Notes under the pieces: generated by a model | Database searches by the model: none | Told to the model about the DNA's origin: nothing | Seen by the model: only the letters and a program-made list of their open reading frames with translations | Source: Rhizobium favelukesii | Lineage (GTDB): Bacteria > Pseudomonadota > Alphaproteobacteria > Rhizobiales > Rhizobiaceae | DNA: 64,000 nt | Direction: 5' to 3' | Assembly (NCBI RefSeq): GCF_000577275.2 | Contig: NZ_HG916852.1 | Coordinates: 3,792,001 to 3,856,000, forward strand | In this document: piece after piece, positions 8,460-17,828 of the stretch | Layout: the number at the start of each line of letters is the position of its first letter | Position numbering within the stretch: the first letter of the stretch is position 1 | Translations under genes and position numbers: made by a program

Positions 8460-9146
8460 GTGAACAAACAAAAGACTGATCTGCCGTTGATCCACTTCGA
8501 AAATGTCGGTTTGCGCTATGGGATGGGGCCGGAAATTCTCCGGGACCTGACGTTCGACATTCCGAAAAAATCGTTTCAGTTCCTGACGGGGCCTTCGGGC
8601 GCCGGCAAGACCACGCTGCTGCGGCTGCTGTTCCTTTCGCTGCAACCGACCCGTGGACTGATCCGCATGTTTGGGCGCGACATTTCCGATATTCCGCGCC
8701 CCGAGCTGCCACTGCTGCGGCGCCGTGTCGGCATCATCTTCCAGGAATTCCGTCTGCTTGACCATTTGACCACCTACGAGAACGTGGCGCTGCCGCTGCG
8801 TGTTCGCGGCAAGGACGAAAGCTCCTACAAGACCGATGTGCTTGAGCTTCTGAAGTGGGTTGGTCTTGGCGAGCGCATCAACGTCTTGCCGCCGGTTCTA
8901 TCAGGTGGCGAAAAGCAGCGCGCCGCGATCGCGCGCGCCCTGATCGACCGTCCCGAGATCCTTCTGGCCGACGAGCCGACCGCGAACGTCGATCCGCCGA
9001 TGGCCCGCCGTCTGCTCAATCTCTTCCTCGAACTCAACCGTCTCGGCACGGCGGTTGTCATCGCGACCCACGATCTGGCGCTGATGGACCAAGTGGAAGC
9101 CCGCCGCATGATTCTCTCGGAAGGGCATCTCGAAATCCATGACTGA
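8460..9146 (+). CDS. ftsE: Cell division ABC transporter ATP-binding protein FtsE
   Basis: Cytoplasmic ATPase that pairs with FtsX at the divisome to control peptidoglycan hydrolases. The 228 residues carry Walker A GPSGAGKTT (44-52), the Q-loop in IFQEFRLL, the ABC signature LSGGEKQR (147-154), Walker B ILLADEPT, and the switch histidine in ATHDLAL. The start is GTG at 8460. It overlaps ftsX by 8 bp, implying translational coupling. The N-terminal extension (MNKQKTDLPL) is a few residues longer than in enterobacterial FtsE. Confidence 0.96.
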   Translation: MNKQKTDLPLIHFENVGLRYGMGPEILRDLTFDIPKKSFQFLTGPSGAGKTTLLRLLFLSLQPTRGLIRMFGRDISDIPRPELPLLRRRVGIIFQEFRLLDHLTTYENVALPLRVRGKDESSYKTDVLELLKWVGLGERINVLPPVLSGGEKQRAAIARALIDRPEILLADEPTANVDPPMARRLLNLFLELNRLGTAVVIATHDLALMDQVEARRMILSEGHLEIHD

Positions 9147-10149
9147 AGCTGCCCCCAAACCGCCGGCAGAGGCCGCTCCCCGAAGCCAGAAGCGGCCGGA
9201 GATGAAGGTGCGCCCGACGGCGCCGATTCTGCCTTCCGCCAATATCCAGGGCAACGCGCTGATTGTGGTCATTGCCATCATGGCCTTCCTCGCCTGTCTG
9301 ACACTCGGCGGCGTCAGCATGGTCCGCTCCACGGCGGCAAGCTGGGAGAGCCAGATTTCCCGCGAGATCACCATCCAGATCAGGCCCGACGAGGGTCTGG
9401 ACATGGACAAGACGCTGACACAGGCGCGAGATCTCGCGCTCACCTTTGTCGGGACAAAGGACGGCCAGATCGTCGACGAAGCGGCAACGGCCCGTCTGCT
9501 CGAACCCTGGCTCGGCACCGGGCTCGACATCAAGGAACTGCCTGTTCCACGGCTCGTGATCATCACCATCGATGAGAACAACCCGCCCGATTTCGAGGCA
9601 ATGCGCTCGCTGCTCAAGGAAAGCATCCCGCAGGCTTCGCTCGACGACCACCGCACCTGGGTCGACCGGCTGGTTTCGATGGCCCACACCACCGTCATGA
9701 TCGGCACCGGCATCCTGCTGCTGGTCTTTTCGGCGATGGTGCTGACCGTCGTTTTCGCGACCCGTGGCGCCCTGTCCAGCAATCGCCACATCGTCGAGGT
9801 GCTTCACTTCGTCGGCGCGGAAAGCTCGTTTGTCGCAACAGAGTTCCAGAAGCATTTTCTGAAGATCAGCCTCAAGGGATCAGCGGTCGGCAGCGCCCTT
9901 GCCGCGCTCTTCTTCATGACCGCCGGCTTCCTGCAGAGCCACACGCTGGCCACCCCGCAGACGGACCAGGCAACCGCTCTCTTCGGCACGTTTTCGGTCG
10001 GTGCGCTTGGCTATGCCGGCATCTTTGCCACCATGATCGTCATTGCCCTGCTGACGACCTTCACGGCCCGGCTGACGGTAATGCGAACCATTTACGAGAT
10101 CGACACGCTGCGTTCCGATCCGACACGCGCCGATGGGCTCGTGAATTGA
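9139..10149 (+). CDS. ftsX: Cell division protein FtsX
   Basis: Membrane partner of FtsE with 336 residues. A Pro/Ala-rich cytoplasmic N-terminus is followed by TM1 (ALIVVIAIMAFLACLTLGGV), a large periplasmic loop that in the family contacts hydrolase activators, and three C-terminal TM segments (around TVMIGTGILLLVFSAMVLTVV, GSALAALFFMTAGF and ALGYAGIFATMIVIALLTTF). The start ATG at 9139 lies inside the end of ftsE. ftsX is followed by a DUF218 gene and plsC, probably in the same transcription unit. Confidence 0.95.
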   Translation: MTEAAPKPPAEAAPRSQKRPEMKVRPTAPILPSANIQGNALIVVIAIMAFLACLTLGGVSMVRSTAASWESQISREITIQIRPDEGLDMDKTLTQARDLALTFVGTKDGQIVDEAATARLLEPWLGTGLDIKELPVPRLVIITIDENNPPDFEAMRSLLKESIPQASLDDHRTWVDRLVSMAHTTVMIGTGILLLVFSAMVLTVVFATRGALSSNRHIVEVLHFVGAESSFVATEFQKHFLKISLKGSAVGSALAALFFMTAGFLQSHTLATPQTDQATALFGTFSVGALGYAGIFATMIVIALLTTFTARLTVMRTIYEIDTLRSDPTRADGLVN

Positions 10150-10218
10150 GCTTTACATGCCTTTTTTGCCTTGAAAGCGTCTGTTCGCCGCCGCAATCTG
10201 CATATATTTTTCTGATTC

Positions 10219-10926
10219 ATGAGCATGGGCAACTTTTCGCGCACCCCGATTCGCCCTGGAACGGAGCTTGCTCGCTCCGACGGGCGACCTGTGCGCGGTC
10301 CGGTGCGTCGAATGCTGCGCTGGGGCGGCGTTGCCTTTGTGCTCATTGTCGCGCTGATTTTTGGCGGCTTCCTTCGCTTTGCCGATTCCGTTACGACCTT
10401 GAAGCCTCCGCTCGATCCGCGCGCGGATGCGATCGTCGTTTTGACAGGAGGCTACCAGCGCATCGACCAAGCCGTCGAGCTACTTCAGAAAGGTGCCGGC
10501 AAGCGCCTGCTGATTTCAGGCGTGCATCCGGCAACCACGCCGAAGCAGATCCGCAAGATGACCCAGGCGTCGCCGGAGCTTTTCTCCTGCTGCGTCGACA
10601 TCGGCTACGATGCGCTCGACACGATCGGCAACGCCCAGGAAGCATCGAACTGGATCCATCAGCGCGGCTACAAGAGCGTCCTCGTCGTCACCAATAACTA
10701 TCATATGCCGCGCAGCCTGGCGGAGCTCGCTTATGTTGACTCCGAAACCCAGTTCATTCCCTATCCTGTTGTGAACACGGATCTGAAGACCAGCAACTGG
10801 TTCACCGATCCCAACGCTGTGCGGGTCATGCTTGCCGAATATGCGAAAGTGCTCTTTGCCGCCGCGCGCAATCTGACGGGTCTCGGCCGTCATGCAGGGC
10901 TGCGTTCGGCCGGCGTCTCCGGCTAA
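10219..10926 (+). CDS. YdcF/ElyC-type DUF218 membrane protein
   Basis: A 235-residue protein with one N-terminal TM segment (GGVAFVLIVALIFGGFLRFA, residues 35-54) and a DUF218 domain. The domain begins DAIVVLTGGYQRIDQAVELL and contains KRLLISGVHP, a TIGNAQEASNW helix and VLVVTNNYHMPRS. Enterobacterial relatives (SanA, ElyC) act in envelope integrity, so a periplasmic role is inferred from the family. It starts 69 bp after ftsX and is followed by plsC 84 bp later, on the same strand. Confidence 0.85.
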   Translation: MSMGNFSRTPIRPGTELARSDGRPVRGPVRRMLRWGGVAFVLIVALIFGGFLRFADSVTTLKPPLDPRADAIVVLTGGYQRIDQAVELLQKGAGKRLLISGVHPATTPKQIRKMTQASPELFSCCVDIGYDALDTIGNAQEASNWIHQRGYKSVLVVTNNYHMPRSLAELAYVDSETQFIPYPVVNTDLKTSNWFTDPNAVRVMLAEYAKVLFAAARNLTGLGRHAGLRSAGVSG

Positions 10927-11010
10927 AGCCGAGGGAAACCTTTTTCTGACGGCCAATATCGTGTAGGAGGGCGCAACCGCCTTTTGCGGACATTGGCCTT
11001 GGGAAAGTTT

Positions 11011-11808
11011 ATGATCGCCCTGCGTTCCGTTCTCTTCAACACGATCTTCTACGTCAACCTCATCGTTCGCATGATCGTGCTGTCGCCCTACTATTTTGTC
11101 GCGCGGCGCCAGGACGCCTACCGCATACCGAAGAACTGGGCGCTGTCGAGCCACTGGTTGATGGAGAAGATCGTCGGTACGACCTTCGAGATCGAGGGCA
11201 TGGAGAACCTGCCTGATGGTGGCTATATCCTGGCACCGAAGCATCAGTCTTTTTGGGATACCTACGCCCTGCTGCCTTGGCTGAAAGACCCGGTCTATAT
11301 CCTGAAGCGCGAGCTGATGTGGATCCCGCTCTTTGGCTGGTATGCCAAGAAGCAGCGGATGATCCCGATCAACCGCGGCGCACGCGGCAAGGTCATGGTC
11401 GAGGCGTTGAGGCGCACCAAGGAAGAATTGGCAAGCGGCCGGCAGCTGATTATCTACCCCGAAGGCACGCGCCGCCCGCCGGGCGCCGAGCCGCTCTACA
11501 AATACGGCATCGCTCGCATGTACCGTGACCTGCAGCTACCGGTCGTGCCGGTCGCCATGCATCCCGGCCTCTTCTGGCCGCGACGCAGCACGATGCGCTA
11601 TCCCGGCCACTTCAAGGTCCGGATACTGCCGCCGATCCTGCCCGGCATGGATCCCGATGCCTTCTTTGCGCATCTGATTGAGGTGACCGAGAAGGCGAGC
11701 GATGAACTACTGGTCGATACCGTCGAGCGCAATCCGAACCTGCCGCTTCCGCCGACGGCCACTCGCCGGCTTGCGGAATTGCAGAAGGTCAATGCCGCGA
11801 CGGCTTGA
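11011..11808 (+). CDS. plsC: 1-acyl-sn-glycerol-3-phosphate acyltransferase
   Basis: Makes phosphatidic acid from lysophosphatidic acid at the inner membrane. The 265 residues begin with a membrane-associating segment (LRSVLFNTIFYVNLIVRMIV). The acyltransferase motif I is HQSFWD (H78, D83) and motif III is YPEGTRRPPG. The substrate-binding block around KKQRMIPINRG and a VVPVAMHPG block also fit PlsC. ATG 11011 is chosen because GGGAAAG precedes it; a TTG 27 bases upstream lacks a ribosome site. It lies downstream of ftsEX and the DUF218 gene. Confidence 0.92.
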   Translation: MIALRSVLFNTIFYVNLIVRMIVLSPYYFVARRQDAYRIPKNWALSSHWLMEKIVGTTFEIEGMENLPDGGYILAPKHQSFWDTYALLPWLKDPVYILKRELMWIPLFGWYAKKQRMIPINRGARGKVMVEALRRTKEELASGRQLIIYPEGTRRPPGAEPLYKYGIARMYRDLQLPVVPVAMHPGLFWPRRSTMRYPGHFKVRILPPILPGMDPDAFFAHLIEVTEKASDELLVDTVERNPNLPLPPTATRRLAELQKVNAATA

Positions 11809-11810
11809 CC

Positions 11811-12344
11811 TCAGGCCGCCTTTCTCAGCCGTTCCACTTCGCCGACCACCTGCTCCAGCCAGTGATCGCGAATGCCCATCTCCTGCAAATGCGCCAGCGT
11901 GTTGAAGACGTAGGCGTCGTTTGGTCCTGACTGGCCTTGCGCACCGTGGACAACCCGCGCCGCCGCGATCGCATCGAGCCCGCCGGCATATTGCGTATGG
12001 CTGCGATCGACGACATAGGCGATCGCCTTGCTTGCCCTGCCGTCCGCCAGCTGCAACGGCAGGCAGCGTTCGAGGTAGACGTTGGTTACGAGCTCGCGCT
12101 CCCTGAGATAGTCGATCGTTTCGTCCCACTGCTCCGGCGCGATCCGGAAGGCCATTCCACGGCAGGAACCACCACGATCAAGGCCGAGCACCAAGCCCGG
12201 ATCCCGCTGCGTGCCGCGATGCACCCAGGAATGCACGCAGAGCGAACGCCTATAGCCATAGACAAGAGCCTGAGAACGCTCCAAAAACGCGAAGCCCGGA
12301 TTCCACATCAGTGATCCGTAGCCAAATACCCAAAATTCGTCCAT
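11811..12344 (-). CDS. chaC: Gamma-glutamylcyclotransferase, ChaC family
   Basis: Probable glutathione-specific gamma-glutamylcyclotransferase releasing 5-oxoproline and Cys-Gly. The 177 residues begin MDEFWVFGYGSLMW, with the substrate-binding YGSL loop at 9-12. The catalytic glutamate is in the RERELVTNVY segment (E82 or E84). The conserved FCVHS-type region is present as LCVHSWVHRG. It is transcribed convergently with plsC (2-bp gap) and divergently from the DUF2125 gene. Confidence 0.9.
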   Translation of the reverse strand: MDEFWVFGYGSLMWNPGFAFLERSQALVYGYRRSLCVHSWVHRGTQRDPGLVLGLDRGGSCRGMAFRIAPEQWDETIDYLRERELVTNVYLERCLPLQLADGRASKAIAYVVDRSHTQYAGGLDAIAAARVVHGAQGQSGPNDAYVFNTLAHLQEMGIRDHWLEQVVGEVERLRKAA

Positions 12345-12395
12345 ATCGCACGCCAGACCGACATTCCCACTCGCGGCACACCATTGGAGAACATC

Positions 12396-13394
12396 ATGGC
12401 AGCGTCAAGCCCATCCCGCAGCGGCAGAAAATTCTGGATGCTCGGCGGCGGTATCGTCTTGGTGATCGTGCTTTATACGGGTGCTTGGTTCTATGCCGCG
12501 TCCCAGTTGAAGAACACCGTGCTGAGGGCAATCGCACCCGGCAATACTGCAGGCGTCAGTGGCGAGTGCACAGATATCGATTTCCGCGGCTATCCATTCC
12601 GGATCGGCCTGTTCTGCTCGAAGGTCGATGTCGACGATACCGTCAACGGCGTATCGGCAAGCTTCGGCCAGTTGCGCTCCGCAGCGCAGGTCTACGCTCC
12701 CGGCCATATCGTGTGGGAGCTCGATTCACCCGCCGAGATCCGCAGCGCCCATGGCCTGTCGCTCAATGCCGAATGGGCGAGCCTGCAATCCAGCCTGATC
12801 ACCAAGCTGAAGGGTATCGACCGCTCGTCGATGGTCATCGACGGGCTCAAGGGAACCGCCGTCTCCTCCCAAACGGGCCAGACGATCGACTTCGACGCCG
12901 CCCACACCGAAATCCATCTCCGCCAGAACGGCGGCGATCTTGACGGCGCGATCTCCGTGACGGATTCCAATGCCGCCATCAAGGATTGGTCTGCCTTCCC
13001 CAAGCTTTCGGCGAGTGCCGACGTGACGCTTGCCGGCAAGGCCGGCATGATCGACGGCAGCGACCAGAGAGGGCTCTTCGGCGCCAGTGGCGAACTGCGC
13101 AAGGTCGTAGCCGACATCGGTGACGGCAAGGTCATGACCCTGAGCGGCCCCTTCTCCTTCGACGAGGAGGGCTATCTGTCAGGCAAGTTCAAGCTGGAGA
13201 TCGAGCAGCTTGGCCCCTGGCGCGACAGCATCAAGCAGACCTTCCCTGACATCGCCAAGACGGTCGACACAGCCGCCAAGTTGCTCAAGGCGCTGGCCGG
13301 CGGCGGCGACAAAGTTTCCGTGGATCTCGTGGTGGCGCGTGGCAACGCCACGGTCGGCGGCTTCATTCCGCTCGGATCGATCCCGCCGATCTGA
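12396..13394 (+). CDS. DUF2125 domain protein, membrane-anchored
   Basis: A 332-residue protein with an N-terminal TM or signal anchor (FWMLGGGIVLVIVLYTGAWFYAAS) followed by a DUF2125 domain in which CTDIDFRGYPFRIGLFCSKV is the recognisable core. The two cysteines there could form a disulphide outside the cytoplasm. The family is widespread in Rhizobiales and has no assigned function. ATG 12396 has GGAG 6 bases upstream; a TTG at 12384 overlaps that site and is less likely. It diverges from chaC and is followed by a repeat-bearing intergenic region. Confidence 0.85.
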   Translation: MAASSPSRSGRKFWMLGGGIVLVIVLYTGAWFYAASQLKNTVLRAIAPGNTAGVSGECTDIDFRGYPFRIGLFCSKVDVDDTVNGVSASFGQLRSAAQVYAPGHIVWELDSPAEIRSAHGLSLNAEWASLQSSLITKLKGIDRSSMVIDGLKGTAVSSQTGQTIDFDAAHTEIHLRQNGGDLDGAISVTDSNAAIKDWSAFPKLSASADVTLAGKAGMIDGSDQRGLFGASGELRKVVADIGDGKVMTLSGPFSFDEEGYLSGKFKLEIEQLGPWRDSIKQTFPDIAKTVDTAAKLLKALAGGGDKVSVDLVVARGNATVGGFIPLGSIPPI

Positions 13395-13413
13395 GGGTTA
13401 GCCGTGGCCCCGC

Positions 13414-13552
13414 CTCATCCCTGCACTTGTCGCAGGGATCCAGCCATGGCGCGTCCGCGCGGTGAATGACTGATATTACGCTAGCGGGAGCTTCCCGGGC
13501 CGAAAGACTTGGGGCGCGCGCAGTGGATTCCTGTGACAAGCACAGGAATGAG
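13414..13552. repeat. Compound palindromic intergenic element
   Basis: Two 31-base arms, 13414-13444 and 13522-13552, are inverted copies matching at about 24 of 31 positions. Each arm is itself a hairpin: CCTGC-ACTTGTC-GCAGG in the first and TTCCTGTG-ACAAG-CACAGGAA in the second. The layout is like the mosaic palindromic repeats (RIME-type) described in rhizobia, but I cannot confirm the family. The rest of 13,395-13,667 shows no gene. Confidence 0.6.
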
Positions 13553-13667
13553 ATGCGGGGGCAGCCTATTTGCCAACCCTCGACCATCCTGCGGATGAGA
13601 GAGGGGCGAAACGGCTCGGTCAACTCCTATGCTCGTCACCGGAACGGCATGTCTAAAAGTCCGTACC

Positions 13668-14594
13668 CTACTTCTTTTCGAGCGGGTGGGGACGGCCGAA
13701 GTCCGGTGCATCGACATCCTGACCAGCCTGGACGATGGAGCGGCGGATAGCGCGGGTACGGGTGAAAAGATCAAAGATCTTGTCGCCCTCTCCCCATCGA
13801 ATGGCCCGCTGCAGATAGGCGAGGTCCTCGGAGAAGCGCGCGAGCATTTCGAGGATCGCATCCTTGTTGTGCAGGCAGACGTCGCGCCACATCGTCGGAT
13901 CGGAGGCGGCCAGACGCGTGAAGTCGCGGAAGCCGGAAGCGGAATACTTGATGACTTCCGATTCGGTGACCGCCTCAAGATCATCTGCCGTACCGACGAT
14001 GTTGTAGGCAATGATATGCGGCAGGTGCGAGACGATGGCGAGCACCTTGTCGTGATGCTCCGGATCCATCTCGTCGACCTTGGAGCCCAACGATTCCCAG
14101 AACTGTCGCAGCGTCTTCAACGCCGTCTCGTCAGTGCCTGAAATCGGCGTGAAGATGCACCAACGGCCCTCGAAGAGCCCGGGGAAGCCGGCATCCGGAC
14201 CGGATTTCTCCGTACCCGCCAGCGGGTGACCGGGGATGAAATGAACCTGCGGCGGCATATGCGGCTGCATCTGTGCGATGACCGAAGCCTTAGTCGAACC
14301 GACATCCGTCACGATCGCACCTGGCTTCAGGCTGCCGGCGATTTCTTTCGCAACGCTCTCGGACGCCCCAACGGGCACCGACACGATGACCAGGTCGGCG
14401 TCCTTTGCGGCATCGGCCGACGACGTCGTGTAGCGGTCGCCGAGTTGCAGTTCCTCAGCTCTCTTCAGGGTGTCGGCGCTGCGGGTCGCAATGACGACCT
14501 CCTTTGCCAGGCCAAGCCGCTTGACGTCATAGGCAATGGAGGAGCCGATCAGGCCGATCCCGATCAGCGCGATGCGATCGAACTGCACGGTCAT
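13668..14594 (-). CDS. tyrC: Prephenate/arogenate (cyclohexadienyl) dehydrogenase
   Basis: Oxidative decarboxylation step of tyrosine synthesis. The 308-residue protein has a Rossmann glycine motif G12-I-G-L-I-G17 and the conserved catalytic block [11 protein letters not shown] with H123. S100 and K102 are in the usual DVGSTK motif. No chorismate mutase or ACT domain is fused. Its start overlaps the end of hisC by 4 bp (ATGA), so the two are coupled; this hisC-tyrC pair is common in alphaproteobacteria. The HisC-type partner may supply the aromatic aminotransferase step. Confidence 0.93.
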   Translation of the reverse strand: MTVQFDRIALIGIGLIGSSIAYDVKRLGLAKEVVIATRSADTLKRAEELQLGDRYTTSSADAAKDADLVIVSVPVGASESVAKEIAGSLKPGAIVTDVGSTKASVIAQMQPHMPPQVHFIPGHPLAGTEKSGPDAGFPGLFEGRWCIFTPISGTDETALKTLRQFWESLGSKVDEMDPEHHDKVLAIVSHLPHIIAYNIVGTADDLEAVTESEVIKYSASGFRDFTRLAASDPTMWRDVCLHNKDAILEMLARFSEDLAYLQRAIRWGEGDKIFDLFTRTRAIRRSIVQAGQDVDAPDFGRPHPLEKK

Positions 14595-15700
14595 GACTTG
14601 CGTCCCACAAACTCGCTAAGCGCTTCGATGACACCACGGTTCGCCTCGTCCGGCCCGATGCTCATGCGCAGCGCATTCGCGAATCCGTAGCCCTTGACCG
14701 CACGCAGGATGTAGCCGCGGCTGGTCAGGAACGCATCGGCTTCGGGCGCCCGTTTGCCATCGACGTCTGGGAAATGGATGAGTACGAAGTTGGTGACCGA
14801 CGGCGTCACCTTCAGACCGACAGCCTCGAGTGCGACCGTCATCTTCTCGATCCACATCTGATTGAAAGCTACGGCTTCCTGCACAAATGCCTGGTCGCGA
14901 ATGGCTGCGGCACCGGCGGAGATTGCCGCCGAATTCATGTTGAACGGACCGCGGACACGATTGACCGCGTCGATGATGTCGGCGGGCGCGTACATCCACC
15001 CAACGCGAAGAGCGGCCAGGCCATATACCTTGGAGAAGGTGCGAGTCATGACGACGTTTGGATTGGACGAAACGATCTCGATTCCGGCTTCGTAGTCGTT
15101 GCGGCGCACGTATTCCGCATAGGCCGCATCCAGAACCAGCACGACATTCTTGGGCAAGGAGGCATGCAGACGACGGATCTCGCAGACCGGAACATACGTG
15201 CCAGTCGGATTGCCCGGGTTGGCGATAAAGACCATTTTGGTCTTGGGCGTAACCGCGGCAAGGATCGCATCGACGTCAACGGTCTCGTCCTTCTCCTTGA
15301 CAACGACCGGCGTGGCGCCTGCACCCATGATCTGGATTTTGTAAACGAGGAATCCGTGCTCTGTGATGATCGCTTCATCGCCGGTGCCCAGATAGACATG
15401 GCAGAGAAGGCCGAGCAGCTCGTCCGAGCCGTTGCCGCACATGATATTAGCCGGATTAAGACCGTGAACTGCCGCGATGGACTCCCGCAATTCGATGGCC
15501 TGACCGTCCGGGTAGCGTTCCAGATTGCCAACAGCCTCACGGAAAGCTTCGATCGCCTTCGGGCTCGCGCCGAGCGGCGTTTCGTTGGACGAGAGCTTAT
15601 AGACGCGTGCGACGCCCGGCGCATGTTCCTTGCCCGGCACATAGGCTGCGATGTCCAAAATACCGGGACGCGGAACGGGCTTGCTCTTCTCTTCGCTCAT
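14591..15700 (-). CDS. hisC: Histidinol-phosphate aminotransferase (HisC family)
   Basis: PLP aminotransferase of 369 residues. The pyridoxal lysine is K224 in [17 protein letters not shown]. The cofactor-binding NPGNPTGT lies at 161-168, DAAYAEY at 191-197, and the N-terminal SSNETPLG at 37-44. Downstream coupling to tyrC suggests it also transaminates aromatic substrates, as such paralogues do; which reaction dominates cannot be told here. The start [13 protein letters not shown] at 15700 has AAGG upstream. The same frame stays open to 16330, but that part overlaps the methyltransferase gene and is not coding. Confidence 0.92.
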   Translation of the reverse strand: MSEEKSKPVPRPGILDIAAYVPGKEHAPGVARVYKLSSNETPLGASPKAIEAFREAVGNLERYPDGQAIELRESIAAVHGLNPANIMCGNGSDELLGLLCHVYLGTGDEAIITEHGFLVYKIQIMGAGATPVVVKEKDETVDVDAILAAVTPKTKMVFIANPGNPTGTYVPVCEIRRLHASLPKNVVLVLDAAYAEYVRRNDYEAGIEIVSSNPNVVMTRTFSKVYGLAALRVGWMYAPADIIDAVNRVRGPFNMNSAAISAGAAAIRDQAFVQEAVAFNQMWIEKMTVALEAVGLKVTPSVTNFVLIHFPDVDGKRAPEADAFLTSRGYILRAVKGYGFANALRMSIGPDEANRGVIEALSEFVGRKS

Positions 15701-15804
15701 GGGATCGACCTTGGAAATACCGGGGAAATTCGGCTGAAAACTGCCCTGTGGCAATAGAACGGAAAGGCGGTCTTGTCGAGTGCTGCGGGACCTAGGGTCA
15801 GGAC

Positions 15805-16545
15805 CTAGCGGCTGCGCGTCGTTGGAACGCCATGCGGCGCCAGAACCGGCACGAAGACGCGACGCGAGGCCCGGGCGGCAACCGGCAAGCCCTGATAGAG
15901 CCGCTTCTGCGCCTCGACGATGATGACGCCTGAGAAGGCCGGCCATAAGGTCCGTCCCACGCGGTCGAAGACACTGCGCAGACGCATCATCGTGCGAAGC
16001 TTTGAGGGCGGAAAGAACAATGCCTCCGCCGTCGCGCCGGGCGTGAAATTGGTTTCCCGCAGGAGATTCGTCAGCTGTCCTCGCGAATAGGGACGCCCCG
16101 AGCCAAACGGCGTGTGTTCCATGCGCGCCCAGACCCCGCGGCGGTTCGGTACGACAATGACCAGACGCCCGCCTGGTGCCAGCACCCGCCACAACTCCTT
16201 CAGGGTTTCCCGCGGGCTCTCGGCAAATTCGAGGGAATGGACCATCAAAACCCGGTCGATCGAGGAATCGGGCAGCGGCAATTCCTCGTCGAAGATCAGG
16301 GCCGTCGTGGAGAGCGCGCCCACCGGCCAATTCACGGCGCCTTGCCCTGCCGGCATGAAGGCAAAGGTTCTCTCCGTGTCGGGCTGGAAGCGATCAAGGA
16401 AGGGAACGACATAGCCCAGACCAACGAGACGTTCCTGCGGCAGCCGGACCCACAGCGAGGAGAGCGCCATGGCGATCGACTGCTCGGCAATGCGTCCGAG
16501 GTCGGAATGATAGAACTGGCGTAGGTCAACAATATCAGCGTGCAT
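15805..16545 (-). CDS. Class I SAM-dependent methyltransferase
   Basis: A 246-residue protein with a methyltransferase-11-type core: [20 protein letters not shown] is motif II/III-like and [20 protein letters not shown] is the post-III strand-loop typical of class I enzymes. The glycine-rich motif I is weak or replaced, which is unusual and may matter for SAM binding. The substrate is unknown. ATG 16545 ([12 protein letters not shown]) is preferred over a start 12 codons upstream. It diverges from gloB with about 90 bp between them, an arrangement shared among rhizobia, so a link to glyoxal or thiol detoxification is possible but unproven. Confidence 0.8.
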   Translation of the reverse strand: MHADIVDLRQFYHSDLGRIAEQSIAMALSSLWVRLPQERLVGLGYVVPFLDRFQPDTERTFAFMPAGQGAVNWPVGALSTTALIFDEELPLPDSSIDRVLMVHSLEFAESPRETLKELWRVLAPGGRLVIVVPNRRGVWARMEHTPFGSGRPYSRGQLTNLLRETNFTPGATAEALFFPPSKLRTMMRLRSVFDRVGRTLWPAFSGVIIVEAQKRLYQGLPVAARASRRVFVPVLAPHGVPTTRSR

Positions 16546-16635
16546 CAAGGCAAATGTTATCAGTGGGCGGTTGGACTTCAAGGCGGGACTCTCTACATTC
16601 CCGGTATACCCGCGATAAAGAGGCTGCCTGGGACT

Positions 16636-17406
16636 ATGAAACCTTTGGATTTAGACGTTTTTCTCTGCCGTTCCGACAATTTCGGCGTGTTGGTGCACGA
16701 TCCTGAAGCCGGCCTGACGGCGTCGATCGACGCGCCCGATGCAGCCGCAGTGGAGCAGGCTGCGTCCCGTCGCGGCTGGACAATCTCGCATATCTTCACC
16801 ACGCATCACCATACCGACCACGTCGAAGGCAATCTCGCGCTGAAGGAGCAATATGGCTGCGAGATCATCGGCCCCGTCAACGAGGCCGTGGCGATCCCCG
16901 GCCTCGACAAGACCATGGCCGACGGCGATACCTTCCTGTTCGGCGACCATACGGTACAGGTCATCGAGACCCCTGGGCACACGGCCGGGCATATCTGTTA
17001 CCACTTCATCGACGACAAGCTGCTCTTTGCCGCTGACACGCTGTTTGCGCTCGGCTGTGGTCGGCTCTTCGAGCGTCCGGCCGCCGATATGTGGCACTCG
17101 CTTCAGAAGCTTGCCGCGCTGCCCGACGAAACGGCCGTCTACTTCGGCCACGAATATACCCTGTCAAACGCGCGCTTTGCGCTCACCATCGATCCGGACA
17201 ATCAGCGCCTGATAGTCCGTGCGGCCGAGATCGAGGCCCTGCGGGCCGAGAACAAGTTCACAATTCCGACGACGCTGGCGCTGGAGAAGGAGACCAATCC
17301 CTTCCTGCGCGCCGCCGACCCTGCGATCCGCCGCAACCTGCTGATGGAAACAAAGAGCAACGAGGAGGTCTTCGCGGAGATCCGCCGACGCAAGGACAAT
17401 TTCTGA
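16636..17406 (+). CDS. gloB: Hydroxyacylglutathione hydrolase (glyoxalase II)
   Basis: Hydrolyses S-D-lactoylglutathione to D-lactate and glutathione in methylglyoxal detoxification. The 256 residues have the metallo-beta-lactamase metal motif THHHTDH (residues 56-62), a second histidine in [12 protein letters not shown], the bridging aspartate in [13 protein letters not shown], and FGHEYT. The glyoxalase II C-terminal domain is present ([13 protein letters not shown]). ATG 16636 is chosen for homology; an upstream in-frame start overlaps the divergent gene. The stop overlaps the next gene's ATG (TGATG), so the cupin gene is translationally coupled. Confidence 0.95.
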   Translation: MKPLDLDVFLCRSDNFGVLVHDPEAGLTASIDAPDAAAVEQAASRRGWTISHIFTTHHHTDHVEGNLALKEQYGCEIIGPVNEAVAIPGLDKTMADGDTFLFGDHTVQVIETPGHTAGHICYHFIDDKLLFAADTLFALGCGRLFERPAADMWHSLQKLAALPDETAVYFGHEYTLSNARFALTIDPDNQRLIVRAAEIEALRAENKFTIPTTLALEKETNPFLRAADPAIRRNLLMETKSNEEVFAEIRRRKDNF

Positions 17407-17828
17407 TGTCCCCGGACGATATCATTCGCGAACTTGGAATGGAGCCGCATCCCGAAGGCGGCTGGTATGTGCAGACCTTCCGCGACACCGACGGTGGCTC
17501 GCGCGGACATTCGACGGCGATCTACTATCTCCTGAAGGCCGGCCAGCGTTCCCACTGGCATCGTGTCCACGACGCAGCCGAGGTCTGGCACTACTATGCA
17601 GGAGCGCCCCTTGCACTGCACCGCGCCGACGACGAAGGCAGACGTGAAACGCTGACGCTTGGCACCGACATCCTGAAAGGAGAGCGGCCGCAGGCGATCA
17701 TTCCAGCCAACTGGTGGCAGTCCGCCGCAACGCTCGGAGATTACACGCTGGTCGGCTGCACGGTCGCACCCGGGTTCGAATTCTCAAGCTTCGAAATGGC
17801 GCCGCCCGACTGGAAGCCCGCCGCCTGA
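17406..17828 (+). CDS. Cupin domain protein, DUF985
   Basis: A 140-residue single-cupin protein of the DUF985 family: LGMEPHPEGGWYVQTF at the N-terminus, STAIYYLL, HWHRVHDAAEVWHYYAG as cupin motif 1 with likely metal-binding histidines, and GCTVAPGFEFSSFE near the C-terminus. The family's reaction is not known. Its start codon overlaps the gloB stop, so it is made from the same message, hinting at a role with reactive aldehydes or sugars. It converges with the exporter gene downstream with no gap. Confidence 0.88.
   Translation: MSPDDIIRELGMEPHPEGGWYVQTFRDTDGGSRGHSTAIYYLLKAGQRSHWHRVHDAAEVWHYYAGAPLALHRADDEGRRETLTLGTDILKGERPQAIIPANWWQSAATLGDYTLVGCTVAPGFEFSSFEMAPPDWKPAA

Noticed and set aside
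15701..16330. Upstream extension of the hisC frame (would make a 579-residue protein)
   Set aside because: The extra part lies over the methyltransferase gene in another frame and has no HisC similarity; the family starts near 15700.
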